Source: Natrinema salinisoli | Lineage (GTDB): Archaea > Halobacteriota > Halobacteria > Halobacteriales > Natrialbaceae | Direction of reading: 5' to 3' | NCBI RefSeq assembly: GCF_020405205.1 | Contig: NZ_CP084469.1 | Span: 930,001-994,000, forward strand | DNA: 64,000 nucleotides | Shown here: piece by piece, positions 35,727-44,670 of the stretch | Layout of the letters: every line of letters starts with the position of its first letter | How positions within the stretch are numbered: position 1 is the stretch's first letter | Position numbers and translations under genes: made by a program | Notes under the pieces: model-generated | Database searches by the model: none | What the model was told of the DNA's origin: nothing | Seen by the model: only the letters and a program-made list of their open reading frames with translations

Positions 35727-35882
35727 ATGTTTCACTTACTCCCACCGAGACATAAACGTCTCGCACGACGACGGTATCGCAGACGAGTATCGGACGCAGT
35801 CGATCGACTATCGGCCGTCATCGAACGACGATCGCTCGAGTGGCACCGCCATCGACGGACACGGACTCGGAGCGATCGATGA
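35727..35882 (+). CDS. Possible small basic protein, 51 aa
   Basis: ATG 35727 directly follows the structured leader. The product (MFHLLPPRHKRLARRRYRRR...) is strongly basic, unusual for a haloarchaeal protein, with a possible amphipathic helix VSDAVDRLSAVIERRSLEW. Its TGA overlaps the ATG of the next gene (ATGA at 35879-35882), a typical coupling arrangement, which is the main reason to take it as real. It could bind nucleic acid. Arginine-rich frames also arise by chance in GC-rich DNA, so confidence is moderate. Confidence 0.45.
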   Translation: MFHLLPPRHKRLARRRYRRRVSDAVDRLSAVIERRSLEWHRHRRTRTRSDR

Positions 35883-36103
35883 GCGCCGATGACGAGCCGT
35901 CCCCCGACGACGAACTGACGATGGACGCCGATTCGATCGCCGCCGACAATTCGTCGCGACGGCGACAGCCGGTTCCGTGCCCGCGGTGTGACACACCGGT
36001 CGCGGTGGTCGTGAGCTACGGCCCGACGACCCACAGGGCCACGCCCTGTGGCTGTCCGGTCTCCGGCAGCCTGCTCGAGAAAACCGGGCCCGGCTCCGAC
36101 TAA
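35879..36103 (+). CDS. Small acidic zinc-ribbon protein, 74 aa
   Basis: The product starts MSADDEPSPDDELTMDADS, has a short basic patch (SRRRQPV) and ends with CPRCDTPVAVVVSYGPTTHRATPCGCPVSGS, where CPRC and CGC could bind zinc. The start overlaps the stop of the preceding small basic ORF by four bases, and a strong hairpin plus T run lies just after the stop. I do not recognise the family. Pairing of a very basic and a very acidic small protein in one operon may indicate that they interact (inference). Confidence 0.65.
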   Translation: MSADDEPSPDDELTMDADSIAADNSSRRRQPVPCPRCDTPVAVVVSYGPTTHRATPCGCPVSGSLLEKTGPGSD

Positions 36104-36113
36104 GGGAAGGGTT

Positions 36114-36138
36114 GGGGTGCGACGGACCCCGTTTTTTT
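36114..36138 (+). terminator. Hairpin plus T7 terminator
   Basis: GGGGT (36114-36118) pairs with ACCCC (36126-36130) across a seven-base loop, followed by G and seven T residues (36132-36138). It lies ten bases after the stop at 36103 and is the clearest terminator-like structure in the window. Confidence 0.7.
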
Positions 36139-36212
36139 ATCGAGGATCGAATCGCTGTAGCCACTCCTCGAGTTGTATCGTCGAAACCCAAAATCGAACG
36201 GCAGCCCGGCGG

Positions 36213-38117
36213 TCAGTCGTCGATCGGTGCCGCACTCGAGAGCGCTTCGTCGATGTCGGCCTCGGCCATCTTCTCGACTAAGGCGTCGATCACTTCCTCG
36301 CGCTTGCCGGAGACGAACTTGATCGAGCCGACGACGAGGTGGCCGCCGCCGGAGACGCCGCCGCCCGCGATTTCGGCCTCGAGTTCCGTGACCATGTTCG
36401 GAATGTCGAGTCGGACGCCGTCACTGCGGAGCACGGCGAAGTCTGGCCCGTAGCCGACCGTGATGACCGGATCGCCGGTCTCCTCGATTTTCCGGTCGTG
36501 GATCTCGCCCGTCGTCTTCCCCGGCGCGGGGTAGGTAAAGCGGTGGGCGTAGTTTTCCACGTCGATCCGGTAGAGGTGCGCGCCGTTCTCGAGCGTCTCG
36601 TGCTCGAGGTGGGGCATCGCGTCCTCGAGTTGCTCGTCGACTTCCTCGCGGCCGCGGTCGGCGAAGAACTCGACGAGGTCGCGGTGGCGCTCCTCGTCGT
36701 CGCTGTCGACCTGGAGCAGGTCCTGAATCAACTGGTCGCCGGAGTTGTAGCGCAGCCAGAAGGCGGCGTAGTCCAGCGCTTCGCTGACGTCCTGGACGCG
36801 ATCCTCGTCGTACCCCTCCTCCGCGGCGAGCGCGAGGTAGTCGTCCATCGCGTCGGCCTTCGAGCGGTCCGAGAGGCCGGCGACGGCGGGGACGTGACGG
36901 AGTTCGTCGCCCAGCTCGGGGTAGATCATCCGCGCGAGCTCAACGCAGAGCATCCCCGTCGTGATCCGGTAGTCCTCGTCGTGAAGGTAGGGGTTCACGT
37001 GGGCGTCGAGCAGATCCTCGACGGCGTCGGGGTCGGGGTGGTGGTGGTCGACGACAGCGATCGGGATGTCGTAGTGGGCCAGCGTCTCGTAGGCCGGCAC
37101 GTCCTCGGCCGTCGAGCCGTTGTCCAGCATCAGGAGGAGCGGCAGTTGCTGGCCGTGTTTCTCGCGATCCTCGAGCGCGAAGTTGAGGTCACGGGTCGCG
37201 TCTTCCATCTCGTAGAACGGCGCCTTCGCCGGCAGCCGCTTGATGAGGTGGCGGGGTGCGTTCTCGTCCTCGTGAACGTCGGCGATGAACCGTTGGAGGG
37301 CGATCTGGACGGGGACGGCGGCGCACATGCCGTCACCGTCGGCGTGGTGACGCACGCGGATCGGACGTCCCTCGAGGACCGTCCGACGGAGCAGTCGGGC
37401 GACTTCCTCGAGGTTCGGCTGCAGTTTTTCGAAGGCCGGCCAGTCGATCAGCGGCTCGACGTCGTGGGGCTCGGCGCGCTCCTCGAGGGCGTCCTCGAGT
37501 CGCTCGCGGGCCCCCTCGGCGTCCTCGCCCTCGAGTTTCGAGAGGCCGTCGACCTCGATCTGGACCGATCCCTCGCGGTGTTCCGGCGTCCCGGTGACGC
37601 GGACGACGTCGCCGACCTCGATGGTGGGGTAGGCGCGGACGCCGGCCTCCTCGAAGGCGGCACAGGGGACGACGCCGTACTCGTCGGAGACGTGGAAGAT
37701 CGTCGGGCCGCCGGTCTGTTTGACCTGGGTGACCGTTCCCTCGACGTGGATTTGCTCGCCGATGGCGCTCTCGAGGCGGTCCGTGCCGGTCAGCGAGTAG
37801 TCGTGGCCGACCTCCTCGACCGTGTAGTCCTCGATATCGACGGGTTCGAAGGCGAGATCGCCGTTCTCGCGGACGCTCTCGAGTTCGACGACGAGTTCGT
37901 CGCCGACGGCGAAGGTGCCCTCGAGGACGGATTCGTGGACGAGTCCGGAGACGGAATCGGAGAGATCTACGAAGACGCCGTAGTCGACGATGCCGTTAAT
38001 TTCGGCGAGATAGGACTGGCCTTGTTCGACGTCGTCAGCGGTACAATCGGAAGCGAGATCGTAAACGACGGAATCCCCGTCGTCTGCGCCGGGTTCCCCG
38101 GCGGAGTCACGCGTCAT
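36213..38117 (-). CDS. S1-OB-DHH phosphoesterase (archaeal RecJ-like nuclease)
   Basis: A 634-residue protein. Residues 25-90 are an S1 RNA-binding domain (GQSYLAEINGIVDYGVFVDLSDSVSGLVHESVL), then an OB-fold module (IHVEGTVTQVKQTGGPTIFHVSDEYG), then a DHH phosphoesterase core: HADGDGMCAAVPVQI (motif I), MLDNGSTAEDV (motif II) and AVVDHHHPDPDAV (DHH motif), and a DHHA1 C-terminus ending in GGGVSGGGHLVVGSIKF. Archaeal RecJ-like proteins act as single-strand exonucleases on DNA or RNA; some associate with GINS or take part in RNA decay. The S1 domain points to RNA for this one (inference). ATG 38117 is preferred to 38159. Confidence 0.88.
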   Translation of the reverse strand: MTRDSAGEPGADDGDSVVYDLASDCTADDVEQGQSYLAEINGIVDYGVFVDLSDSVSGLVHESVLEGTFAVGDELVVELESVRENGDLAFEPVDIEDYTVEEVGHDYSLTGTDRLESAIGEQIHVEGTVTQVKQTGGPTIFHVSDEYGVVPCAAFEEAGVRAYPTIEVGDVVRVTGTPEHREGSVQIEVDGLSKLEGEDAEGARERLEDALEERAEPHDVEPLIDWPAFEKLQPNLEEVARLLRRTVLEGRPIRVRHHADGDGMCAAVPVQIALQRFIADVHEDENAPRHLIKRLPAKAPFYEMEDATRDLNFALEDREKHGQQLPLLLMLDNGSTAEDVPAYETLAHYDIPIAVVDHHHPDPDAVEDLLDAHVNPYLHDEDYRITTGMLCVELARMIYPELGDELRHVPAVAGLSDRSKADAMDDYLALAAEEGYDEDRVQDVSEALDYAAFWLRYNSGDQLIQDLLQVDSDDEERHRDLVEFFADRGREEVDEQLEDAMPHLEHETLENGAHLYRIDVENYAHRFTYPAPGKTTGEIHDRKIEETGDPVITVGYGPDFAVLRSDGVRLDIPNMVTELEAEIAGGGVSGGGHLVVGSIKFVSGKREEVIDALVEKMAEADIDEALSSAAPIDD

Positions 38118-38613
38118 CTTGATTCGCTGTTCGAGACGGTCGCGTATAACCCTTGTCAAGACGTGCTGGCGACTCGAGGCGCTGTTCTGGGCCAGTCTCT
38201 CATTCGTGACCGTTTCGTGCTGACAATGTGGTGGTATGGCTCTCGCTGGTACCGTCTCGATGGAAATGCTACTCAGCTATCATGCGGTACATTCGACAAT
38301 CGCCGTTCCGTCTGTCGCGAAACGAAGATATATCTGTGGATGGTGATGATCCGTTCGAAACGTACCGCGGGAGTGCCACCAGTGACGAGACGATGCTCGA
38401 GCCGATGCGCCGACTTCGTGGCGACTACCCCCGCGATGTCCGTATCGAGTGACCGACAGGAGGATGATCTCCGGTACGATCGTGTCGTGACCTGCAGCGA
38501 TATCGATGTGGCTGATACGTACCGGCCTGATCAGGTCCGAACTGTACGGGAACCCGAACGATCCCTGCCCACTCGAGCAATAGCTACAAACGACATCGGC
38601 GGGATGTCCGTAT
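38118..38613. other. Gene-free gap between divergent genes
   Basis: About 500 bases with lower GC than the flanks. An open frame at 38228-38452 (+) encodes 74 residues without a recognisable domain or promoter and I do not call it. The region must hold promoters for the DHH protein and the MaoC-like protein; a weak AT-rich GCAATAGCTA near 38577 may serve the latter. Confidence 0.45.
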
Positions 38614-39024
38614 ATGGACGTCTCACATCCGCCTGCGGAAGGCGACGAGTACGTTTTCGAACGAACCTTCGATCACGAGGACGTACGCGAGTTCGGCGAG
38701 CTGTCCGGCGACCAGCAGCCGATCCACACCGAGCCAGATGAGGCAGGTCGGCTGACCGTCCAAGGACTGCTCACCGCGACCCTGCCGACCAAGATCGGCG
38801 GCGATCTCAACTACATCGCTCGCAGTATGGAATTCGAGTTCCACCAGCCCGTTCACACCGGCGAGCGGATCTCCTGCACCTGTCGCCTCGAGTCGGTGAC
38901 CGAACGCGACGACTACTACGACGTGGAGTGCTCGGCGGTCTGTACGAACGAGGACGACGAGAACGTACTGCGAGCCGAAATCGACGGCCTCATTCCGAAA
39001 AGTGCGGTTCCCGACGACGAGTAG
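38614..39024 (+). CDS. MaoC-like hotdog-fold dehydratase
   Basis: A 136-residue single hotdog domain. GDEYVFERTFDHEDVREFGELSGDQQPIHTEPDEAG carries the Asp/His pair of (R)-specific enoyl-CoA hydratases in altered form (SGDQQPIHT), followed by QGLLTATLPTKIGGDLNYIARSMEFEFHQPVHTGERI, typical of MaoC-domain proteins. Such proteins hydrate trans-2-enoyl-CoA or serve as thioesterases. No acyl-CoA genes are adjacent. Length is at the short end of the family. The start ATG 38614 gives the usual N-terminus of the domain. Confidence 0.8.
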   Translation: MDVSHPPAEGDEYVFERTFDHEDVREFGELSGDQQPIHTEPDEAGRLTVQGLLTATLPTKIGGDLNYIARSMEFEFHQPVHTGERISCTCRLESVTERDDYYDVECSAVCTNEDDENVLRAEIDGLIPKSAVPDDE

Positions 39025-39092
39025 CGTCGCTTCTCGGAGTCAACGGGCCGCCCATCGGAACGTTTAGCAACCGCAAGGCCCCAGAGGGGTGT

Positions 39093-39590
39093 ATGGGGCT
39101 GTTCGACGCGCTGTTTCGCTCGAGCGAGATTCTCGGCATCGCCGAGGAGACCCTCGAGTTCGCCCTCGAGTCCTCCGAAGAGACCCATCCGAACGAGTAC
39201 ATGGGATTCCTCCGGGGGACCGAGGCCGATCGCCTGGATCTGGACCGGGAGGGCCTGGTAATCACGGACATTCTCGTGGTACCCGGCACCGAGACCAACA
39301 GCGTCAGCGCGACCGTCAAGACGAACCAGATTCCGAACGACGTGAAAGCGTTAGGGAGCATTCACTCCCATCCAAACGGCGTCATCAAGCCCAGTAATGC
39401 GGATCTGGACACGTTCGGTCGAGGGAGCGTCCACATCATCATCGGCGCGCCCTACCGGCGGACGGACTGGAAGGCGTTCGACTCACAGGGGCAGCCGACC
39501 ACGCTGAACGTGGTCGACGTCGACCTGCCCGACACCGAGGACTTCTTCGACTTCACGCAGGCGGATATCGACGAGGAACTGCGACGATGA
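39093..39590 (+). CDS. JAMM/MPN-type metalloprotease (desampylase-like)
   Basis: A 165-residue protein. The JAMM zinc motif is clear: the upstream glutamate in [10 protein letters not shown], then [21 protein letters not shown] (HxHP-x6-S-x2-D). The group includes the archaeal enzyme HvJAMM1 that removes ubiquitin-like SAMP modifiers from proteins, so desampylation or a related isopeptidase role is likely. ATG 39093 was chosen because GTTTAGCAA, 28 bases upstream, is a plausible TATA box and the longer frame (to 38928) overlaps the MaoC-like gene. It is followed at 100 bases by ribL. Confidence 0.88.
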   Translation: MGLFDALFRSSEILGIAEETLEFALESSEETHPNEYMGFLRGTEADRLDLDREGLVITDILVVPGTETNSVSATVKTNQIPNDVKALGSIHSHPNGVIKPSNADLDTFGRGSVHIIIGAPYRRTDWKAFDSQGQPTTLNVVDVDLPDTEDFFDFTQADIDEELRR

Positions 39591-39690
39591 GCGCTTCGCT
39601 ACTCGAGACGATGGCACCAGTGACTACCGCACGACCGACGACGGGATCGCCACGGAAACCGCACGCGGCAGGATCGACGGCGAGGCACAC

Positions 39691-40122
39691 ATGACGCGGC
39701 GGGTCATCGCTCAGGGAACGTTCGACATCCTCCACCCCGGCCACGTTCACTACCTCGAGGAGGCCGCCGCGATGGGCGACGAACTGTCCGTTATCGTCGC
39801 CCGCTCGACCAATGTCGACCACAAGGAGCAACCGATCTGTCCGGCCACACAGCGCCGCGACGTGGTCGGCGCGCTCGAGGCGGTCGACGAGGCCCTGCTG
39901 GGCCACGAGGAGGACATCTTCGTCCCGATCGAGGAGATCGATCCGGACGTGATCGCGCTCGGCCACGATCAACACCACGACGACGAGGCGATCCAGGCCG
40001 AACTGGATCGCCGCGGGATCGATTGCGAGGTTCGCCGGGCGAGCGCACGTGAGACGGACGACGACGCGCAGCTGTTGTCGACGCGGCTGATCATCGATCG
40101 AATCCTCGAGCGCCGGGGATGA
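39691..40122 (+). CDS. ribL: FAD synthetase RibL
   Basis: A 143-residue nucleotidyltransferase of the cytidylyltransferase-like fold. [17 protein letters not shown] carries the HxGH active site, and [14 protein letters not shown] is the ISSTxI-like closing motif. Archaeal RibL transfers AMP from ATP to FMN to make FAD. A cysteine near residue 50 ([14 protein letters not shown]) is in the position of a redox-sensitive cysteine described for the family. Full length and on the same strand as the JAMM gene, possibly co-transcribed. Confidence 0.92.
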   Translation: MTRRVIAQGTFDILHPGHVHYLEEAAAMGDELSVIVARSTNVDHKEQPICPATQRRDVVGALEAVDEALLGHEEDIFVPIEEIDPDVIALGHDQHHDDEAIQAELDRRGIDCEVRRASARETDDDAQLLSTRLIIDRILERRG

Positions 40123-40156
40123 GAGGTCGCTAGAGCGCGTTCTCGGTTGGGCCCGA

Positions 40157-40312
40157 TCAGTTCTCGAGGACGACCGGGGGCGGCAGTCGCAGCGAATCGA
40201 CCGTGTGTCCCGTCTCGACGAAGTGTTCGATGGCCTTCTCCGAGACCTCCTTTTCGGTGTAGCCGTCGGCAGTGCTGAGTTGCCAGTCGCATTCGAGACA
40301 GTATTTACACAT
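40157..40312 (-). CDS. Small C2H2-like zinc protein, 51 aa
   Basis: The product begins MCKYCLECDWQLSTADGYTEKEVSEKAIEHFVETGHTVDS. The CxxC pair and the two later histidines (EHFVETGH, spaced His-x5-His) make a single C2H2-type zinc site. ATG 40312 gives the conserved part at the very N-terminus; ATG 40339 adds nine residues. Such one-finger proteins are widespread in haloarchaea but uncharacterised. It is convergent with ribL. Confidence 0.65.
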   Translation of the reverse strand: MCKYCLECDWQLSTADGYTEKEVSEKAIEHFVETGHTVDSLRLPPPVVLEN

Positions 40313-40429
40313 ACGTCGCTCTAACTGGTAGTCGGTCACAAAGGCGGGAAAGACTCGTGCAGGAAATCGAAGGGGTCGATTCGGTGAGCGCGTAAGAATC
40401 GAGTGTACCGGTCCCGTTCGACCGGTCGC

Positions 40430-42157
40430 TTACTCTTCCTTGACGCCGGGGTTGGTCACGGCACCGTTGGCTGCCGACCCGAAAGCGTGGCCGAACTTCG
40501 CCAGCACGCCGTTCTCGTAGTTGGGTTCGGGCTGGTCCCACTCCTCGCGTCGGGCCGCGAGTTCCTCGTCGTCGAGGTCGACCTCGAGGGTGCGCTCGGC
40601 GATGTCGATCGTGATCACGTCGCCGTCCTCGATGAGACCGATGGGGCCGCCGGCGAACGCCTCGGGGGCGACGTGGCCGATCGAGAATCCGCGCGTCGCG
40701 CCGGAGAAGCGACCGTCGGTGATGAGTGCGACGTCTTCGGCGTGGCCCTGACCGGCGACCGCGCTCGTGACGCCGAGCATCTCGCGCATTCCGGGGCCGC
40801 CCTGTGGCCCCTCGTTGCGGATGACGATCACGTCGCCGCTCTCGACGTGTCCTTCCTGGACGTACGCCATCGCGTTCTCCTCCTCTTCGAAGACCCGGAC
40901 GGGGCCTTCGTGGTGGAGTTCGTCGTCGCCGGTAACCTTGAGAACCGAGCCGCCGGGCGCGAGGTTGCCCGTCAGGATGCGGATGGCCCCCTGCTCGTTT
41001 TTCGGCTCGTCGACGGTGTAGAGGAAGTCGACGTCGAGGTCTTCGATCGCCGGCGGATCGATTCGCTGGAGCTCTTCGCCGATCGTGTTGCCCGTCACGG
41101 TCAGTGCGTCGCCGTGGAGGAGATCGGCCTCGTAGAGGGCGTTCAGAACGACCGGGACGCCGCCGACCTCGTGGAGGTCGTTCATCACTCGCGACCCGCC
41201 GGGCTGGAGGTCGGCGATCTTGGGGGTGCGCTGGCTGATCTCGTCGAACTCCTCGATGGAGAGGTCGACGCCGGCTTCGGCGGCCATCGCCAGCAGGTGG
41301 AGGACGGCGTTGGTCGAGCCGCCGACGGCGACTTGCAGGGCGATGGCGTTCTCGAAGGATTCCTTGCTGAGGAAGTCGGAGGGCTTGCGCTGTGCTTCGA
41401 CGGCCTCGACGGCGAGTTCGCCGGCCTTCCGGGCGACGTCGTAGCGCGATTCGTCCTCGGCGGGCGGACTGGCGCTGCCCAGCGGCGCGAAGCCGAGCGC
41501 CTCAGAGATCGAGGCCATCGTGTTGGCGGTGAACATGCCACCGCAGGAGCCCGCGCCGGGGCAGGCGTTGCGCTCCATCTCGTCGAGTTCCTCGCCGGAC
41601 ATCTCGCCGTCAGCGACGGCACCGACGCCCTCGAAGAGGTTCTGTACGGTGACTTCTCGCCCCTCGTGTTCGCCGGGCATGATGGAGCCGCCGTAGAGGA
41701 AGACGGAGGGAAGGTCCGTCCGAATGGACGCCATCATCATCCCCGGCATGTTCTTGTCACAGCCGCCGATGGTGACCAGTCCGTCCATGCGCTCGCCGAA
41801 CGAAACCAGTTCGACGGAGTCGGCGATGAGTTCCCGAGAGATCAGCGACGCCTTCATCCCCTCGGTCCCCATCGAGATGGCGTCGGAGATCGTGATCGTG
41901 CCGAACTCGATGGGCATGCCGCCGGCCTCGTCGACCCCCCCGAGGGCCGATTCGGCGACGTCGTCGAGGTGGACGTTACACGGCGTGATGTCTGCCGCTG
42001 GATTGGGGACGCCAATCATCGGCGATCCGAAGTCCTCGTCGTCGAACCCCATCGCGCGGAACATCGCGCGGTGTGGTGCCTTGTCCGGCCCCTCCGTTAC
42101 TTCGCGGCTCCGCAACTGCTCGTCTTTCCCGTAGTCGAACTGGTCGTCGCTACTCAT
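40430..42157 (-). CDS. ilvD: Dihydroxy-acid dehydratase
   Basis: A 575-residue IlvD/Edd-family enzyme. Iron-sulfur cysteines lie in ITPCNVHLDDV, IGGCDKNMPGMMM and ACPGAGSCGGMFTANTM; the C-terminal half shows GGSTNAVLHLLAMA, TGNTIGEEL and DGRFSGATRGFSIGHVAPEA. The enzyme converts 2,3-dihydroxy-3-methylbutanoate to 2-oxoisovalerate in valine, isoleucine and pantothenate synthesis. IlvD-type enzymes also dehydrate sugar acids, but these motifs and the length suit the branched-chain enzyme. ATG 42157 was chosen because CTTATACGG 26 bases upstream is a good TATA box. Confidence 0.93.
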   Translation of the reverse strand: MSSDDQFDYGKDEQLRSREVTEGPDKAPHRAMFRAMGFDDEDFGSPMIGVPNPAADITPCNVHLDDVAESALGGVDEAGGMPIEFGTITISDAISMGTEGMKASLISRELIADSVELVSFGERMDGLVTIGGCDKNMPGMMMASIRTDLPSVFLYGGSIMPGEHEGREVTVQNLFEGVGAVADGEMSGEELDEMERNACPGAGSCGGMFTANTMASISEALGFAPLGSASPPAEDESRYDVARKAGELAVEAVEAQRKPSDFLSKESFENAIALQVAVGGSTNAVLHLLAMAAEAGVDLSIEEFDEISQRTPKIADLQPGGSRVMNDLHEVGGVPVVLNALYEADLLHGDALTVTGNTIGEELQRIDPPAIEDLDVDFLYTVDEPKNEQGAIRILTGNLAPGGSVLKVTGDDELHHEGPVRVFEEEENAMAYVQEGHVESGDVIVIRNEGPQGGPGMREMLGVTSAVAGQGHAEDVALITDGRFSGATRGFSIGHVAPEAFAGGPIGLIEDGDVITIDIAERTLEVDLDDEELAARREEWDQPEPNYENGVLAKFGHAFGSAANGAVTNPGVKEE

Positions 42158-42280
42158 GCCCGTCCCTTGACTCGGAACCCGTATAAGTCGTCCTTTCTCG
42201 GTCAATCGTTCGTGTGGGCCCCTGCGACGCGAACATCTTCGTCTCAGAAGGCGGATAGTCGATCCGTCATCGTCGACGTG

Positions 42281-42988
42281 TCAAAAGTACTCCCGCGTCG
42301 GCGACCGGCCGGGCAGGACGTACTCGAGGTAGCCGACGAGATAGATCCAGCAGAGCCGCATGTATCCGACGCGTTCTTGCCGCCGATTCGAGGTGTCGAC
42401 GGGGCAGGCGTGATCGTACACGAGGGTCCCCTCGCGGCGCAGTCGCAAGGAGAGGTCGGTGTCTTCGAGAAAGCCGAGCGAGTCGTCGAACCCGTCGACC
42501 GCCTCGAAGGCCGTTCGACGCACGCTGCAATTACAGCCGGGTTGCTGGACGAAGCCGACCGGCCAGCACGCGCGATACCACCAGTCCGAGAGGAGCCGAA
42601 AGAGGACGCGGTGTCGGAGTCCGTCCTCGAGCGGCCGGAGCGGGCCGCCGACGCCGACGACGTCGGGGGTGGCGTAGTGACGGCAGTGTCGGCGGACCCA
42701 CGACGGCGGAACGACGGTGTCGGCATCAGTGAAGAGCAGGACCTCCCCATCTGCCGCACTCGAACCCCGATTTCTCGCCGGACCGGGGCCCTCCTGCCGG
42801 TCGTCGATCACGACCTGATCGACGATCGAACGCGCTCGAGCGACGGCCACCGTTCGTGCGCCGCTGGCGACGACGATCACCTCGAGACGTCCGTCGAACG
42901 TTTGGGCGGCGAGGGACTCCAGCGTTCGCTCGAGGCGCCGTCCCTCGTCACGGGCTGGGACGACGACCGAGGCGTCGGGATCCGACAT
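42281..42988 (-). CDS. Family 2 glycosyltransferase
   Basis: A 235-residue GT-A glycosyltransferase. It begins DASVVVPARDEGRRLERTLESLAAQ, has the metal-binding DXD in LLFTDADTVVPPSWV and the acceptor region DDSLGFLEDTDLSLRLRREG. There are no clear multi-pass membrane helices, though AGCWIYLVGYLEYVL-like hydrophobic sequence near the end (LCWIYLVGYLEYVL) may dip into the membrane. The sugar and acceptor are unknown; such enzymes build glycolipids or surface glycans. It lies downstream of a divergent amylase gene and upstream of ilvD, with no glycan cluster around it. Confidence 0.85.
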   Translation of the reverse strand: MSDPDASVVVPARDEGRRLERTLESLAAQTFDGRLEVIVVASGARTVAVARARSIVDQVVIDDRQEGPGPARNRGSSAADGEVLLFTDADTVVPPSWVRRHCRHYATPDVVGVGGPLRPLEDGLRHRVLFRLLSDWWYRACWPVGFVQQPGCNCSVRRTAFEAVDGFDDSLGFLEDTDLSLRLRREGTLVYDHACPVDTSNRRQERVGYMRLCWIYLVGYLEYVLPGRSPTREYF

Positions 42989-43172
42989 CGTCGGAGACTG
43001 ATGGCGGGAGTAACATAACCGCTGTGTCCAGTCGAGCGTCCTCGAATCTCCGTGGACTCACACGAAACGTGCACGATGCCGGCGTGACCCGAATCGGTTT
43101 CCGATGGCCGCTACTGGTACGATCGAACGGGAATACGGCGGTTTTACCGCAGTTTGGCCAGATACATACAAA

Positions 43173-43195
43173 CTTTATGTATAAAAATTATATAC
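43173..43195 (+). promoter_or_regulatory. AT-rich promoter region of the secreted amylase gene
   Basis: A 50-base AT-rich block contains overlapping TATA-like sequences, TTTATGTATAAAAATTATAT. It could serve a start at 43205 as leaderless or at 43235 with a leader of about 30 bases. Confidence 0.5.
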
Positions 43196-43234
43196 ACTGG
43201 TTATATGAATGAGGAAATAATACATCGGGCCTGT

Positions 43235-44554
43235 ATGACAGATGACACCACACAATCGTCCCACACCCGAACCCACGGAACGGTCAGTAGACGCACCTTC
43301 GTCCGCGGCGCCGCGATAGCCGGGCTCTCTCTCGCCGGTGCGGGGGCCGCTTCGACCGCGACGGCCGCCGGTGAGCGGGTGTTCTTCCAGTACTTTCACG
43401 AAACGTGGCCGACGATTACGGACGACCTCTCGCGGGTCGCCGACCGCGGCTACGACGGGATCTGGATCCAGGCGCCCCAGGAGAGCGAGTTGACGTGGGA
43501 CGACCAGGACGGTCGAAACGACCCGCCGCTCGGCTACCAGCCCGTCGACTACCGATCGTTCGACAGCGAGTTCGGCACCGAGGCGGAACTGCAGCGGCTC
43601 ATCGATACCGCCCACGAAAACGGCCTCGAGGTGTACGTCGACTGCGTCATGAATCACATGGCGGCGAATCGCGGGTACGATTTCCCGCGCTTCGACGAGG
43701 AACACTTCCACACCGACGTCGGGTCGATCGACGACTGGGACGACGAGCACCAGGTCGAACACGGGAATCTCCTCGGGTTGAAAGACCTCGCGCAGCTCGA
43801 GACCCACGGCCACGAGGACACTGCACCGTACGTCCGCGAGCAACTGTACCGCTACATGGAAAAGATCGCGAGTTTCGGCGCGGACGGCTACCGGTACGAC
43901 GCGGTCAAGCACGTCGAGGCCGAGTTCTGGGATCAGTACGCCAACCCCTGGGCCGACGAGTTCGACATGAACCGCGTCGGCGAGGTGTTCGACGGCAGCG
44001 TCGACTACGTACAGAACTACGTCGACACCGGCATGGACGCCTTCGACTATCCGCTGTACTTCGTGATGAACGACGTCTTCGACTACGGCGACATGAGTCG
44101 ACTCGAGGGAGCGGGCCTCACGGCACAGGACCCGTGGCACGCCTGGCCCTTCGTCGGGAATCACGACGAGGGCGCGCCGCCGCAGTACCACCTGGCACAC
44201 ACCCACGTCCTCACGCTCGAGGGGACGCCGATGGTGTACAACCTGTATCCGGACGAGATCCTCGATGACGACGCGATCACCAACATGGTGTGGGTCAAGA
44301 CGACCCTCGCCGGTGGTCCCACCCACTGGCGGCACGCGGATTCCGACCTCGCGATCTACGAGCGGGAGAACAACTTGCTCGTCGGCTTGAACAACGATAC
44401 CGACGAGTGGCGCAGCGAGTGGGTGTACACGACCTGGCGGGACGAAACCCTCAACGATTACAGCGGCACGACCGAGGACGTACAGGTCAACGGCGACGGC
44501 TGGGTCGAAATATCGGTTCCGCCCGAGGGGTGGGTGTTCTACGCCCCGTACTGA
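43235..44554 (+). CDS. Tat-exported GH13 alpha-amylase
   Basis: A 439-residue secreted amylase. The Tat motif is SRRTFVRGAA (residues 18-27) with an alanine-rich core ending near residue 46. GH13 landmarks: YVDCVMNHMAAN (region I), GADGYRYDAVKHV with the nucleophile Asp, GEVFDG with the acid/base Glu, and FVGNHDEG with the third Asp. It would hydrolyse starch outside the cell. A start at 43205 would add ten residues and is also possible; the leader fits either. There is no starch-binding domain. The gene is monocistronic. Confidence 0.9.
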   Translation: MTDDTTQSSHTRTHGTVSRRTFVRGAAIAGLSLAGAGAASTATAAGERVFFQYFHETWPTITDDLSRVADRGYDGIWIQAPQESELTWDDQDGRNDPPLGYQPVDYRSFDSEFGTEAELQRLIDTAHENGLEVYVDCVMNHMAANRGYDFPRFDEEHFHTDVGSIDDWDDEHQVEHGNLLGLKDLAQLETHGHEDTAPYVREQLYRYMEKIASFGADGYRYDAVKHVEAEFWDQYANPWADEFDMNRVGEVFDGSVDYVQNYVDTGMDAFDYPLYFVMNDVFDYGDMSRLEGAGLTAQDPWHAWPFVGNHDEGAPPQYHLAHTHVLTLEGTPMVYNLYPDEILDDDAITNMVWVKTTLAGGPTHWRHADSDLAIYERENNLLVGLNNDTDEWRSEWVYTTWRDETLNDYSGTTEDVQVNGDGWVEISVPPEGWVFYAPY

Positions 44555-44670
44555 TTCCCGCGACCGGTGATCGATGCCGGGAAACGGTGTCGTCGCTTCC
44601 CGATCCTGCGCATGTCCGTCTCCTTGCCACCGTCGAAATCCCCTTGACGGCGCTTCCCCTATGCCGCGAC

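Noticed and set aside
35629-35892. Alternative 87-codon frame over the structured leader
   Set aside because: It runs through the predicted helices and overlaps the better-supported coupled ORFs; its product resembles no protein I know.
38228-38452. 74-codon ORF in the gap before the MaoC-like gene
   Set aside because: No domain, no promoter box, mixed composition; not convincing.
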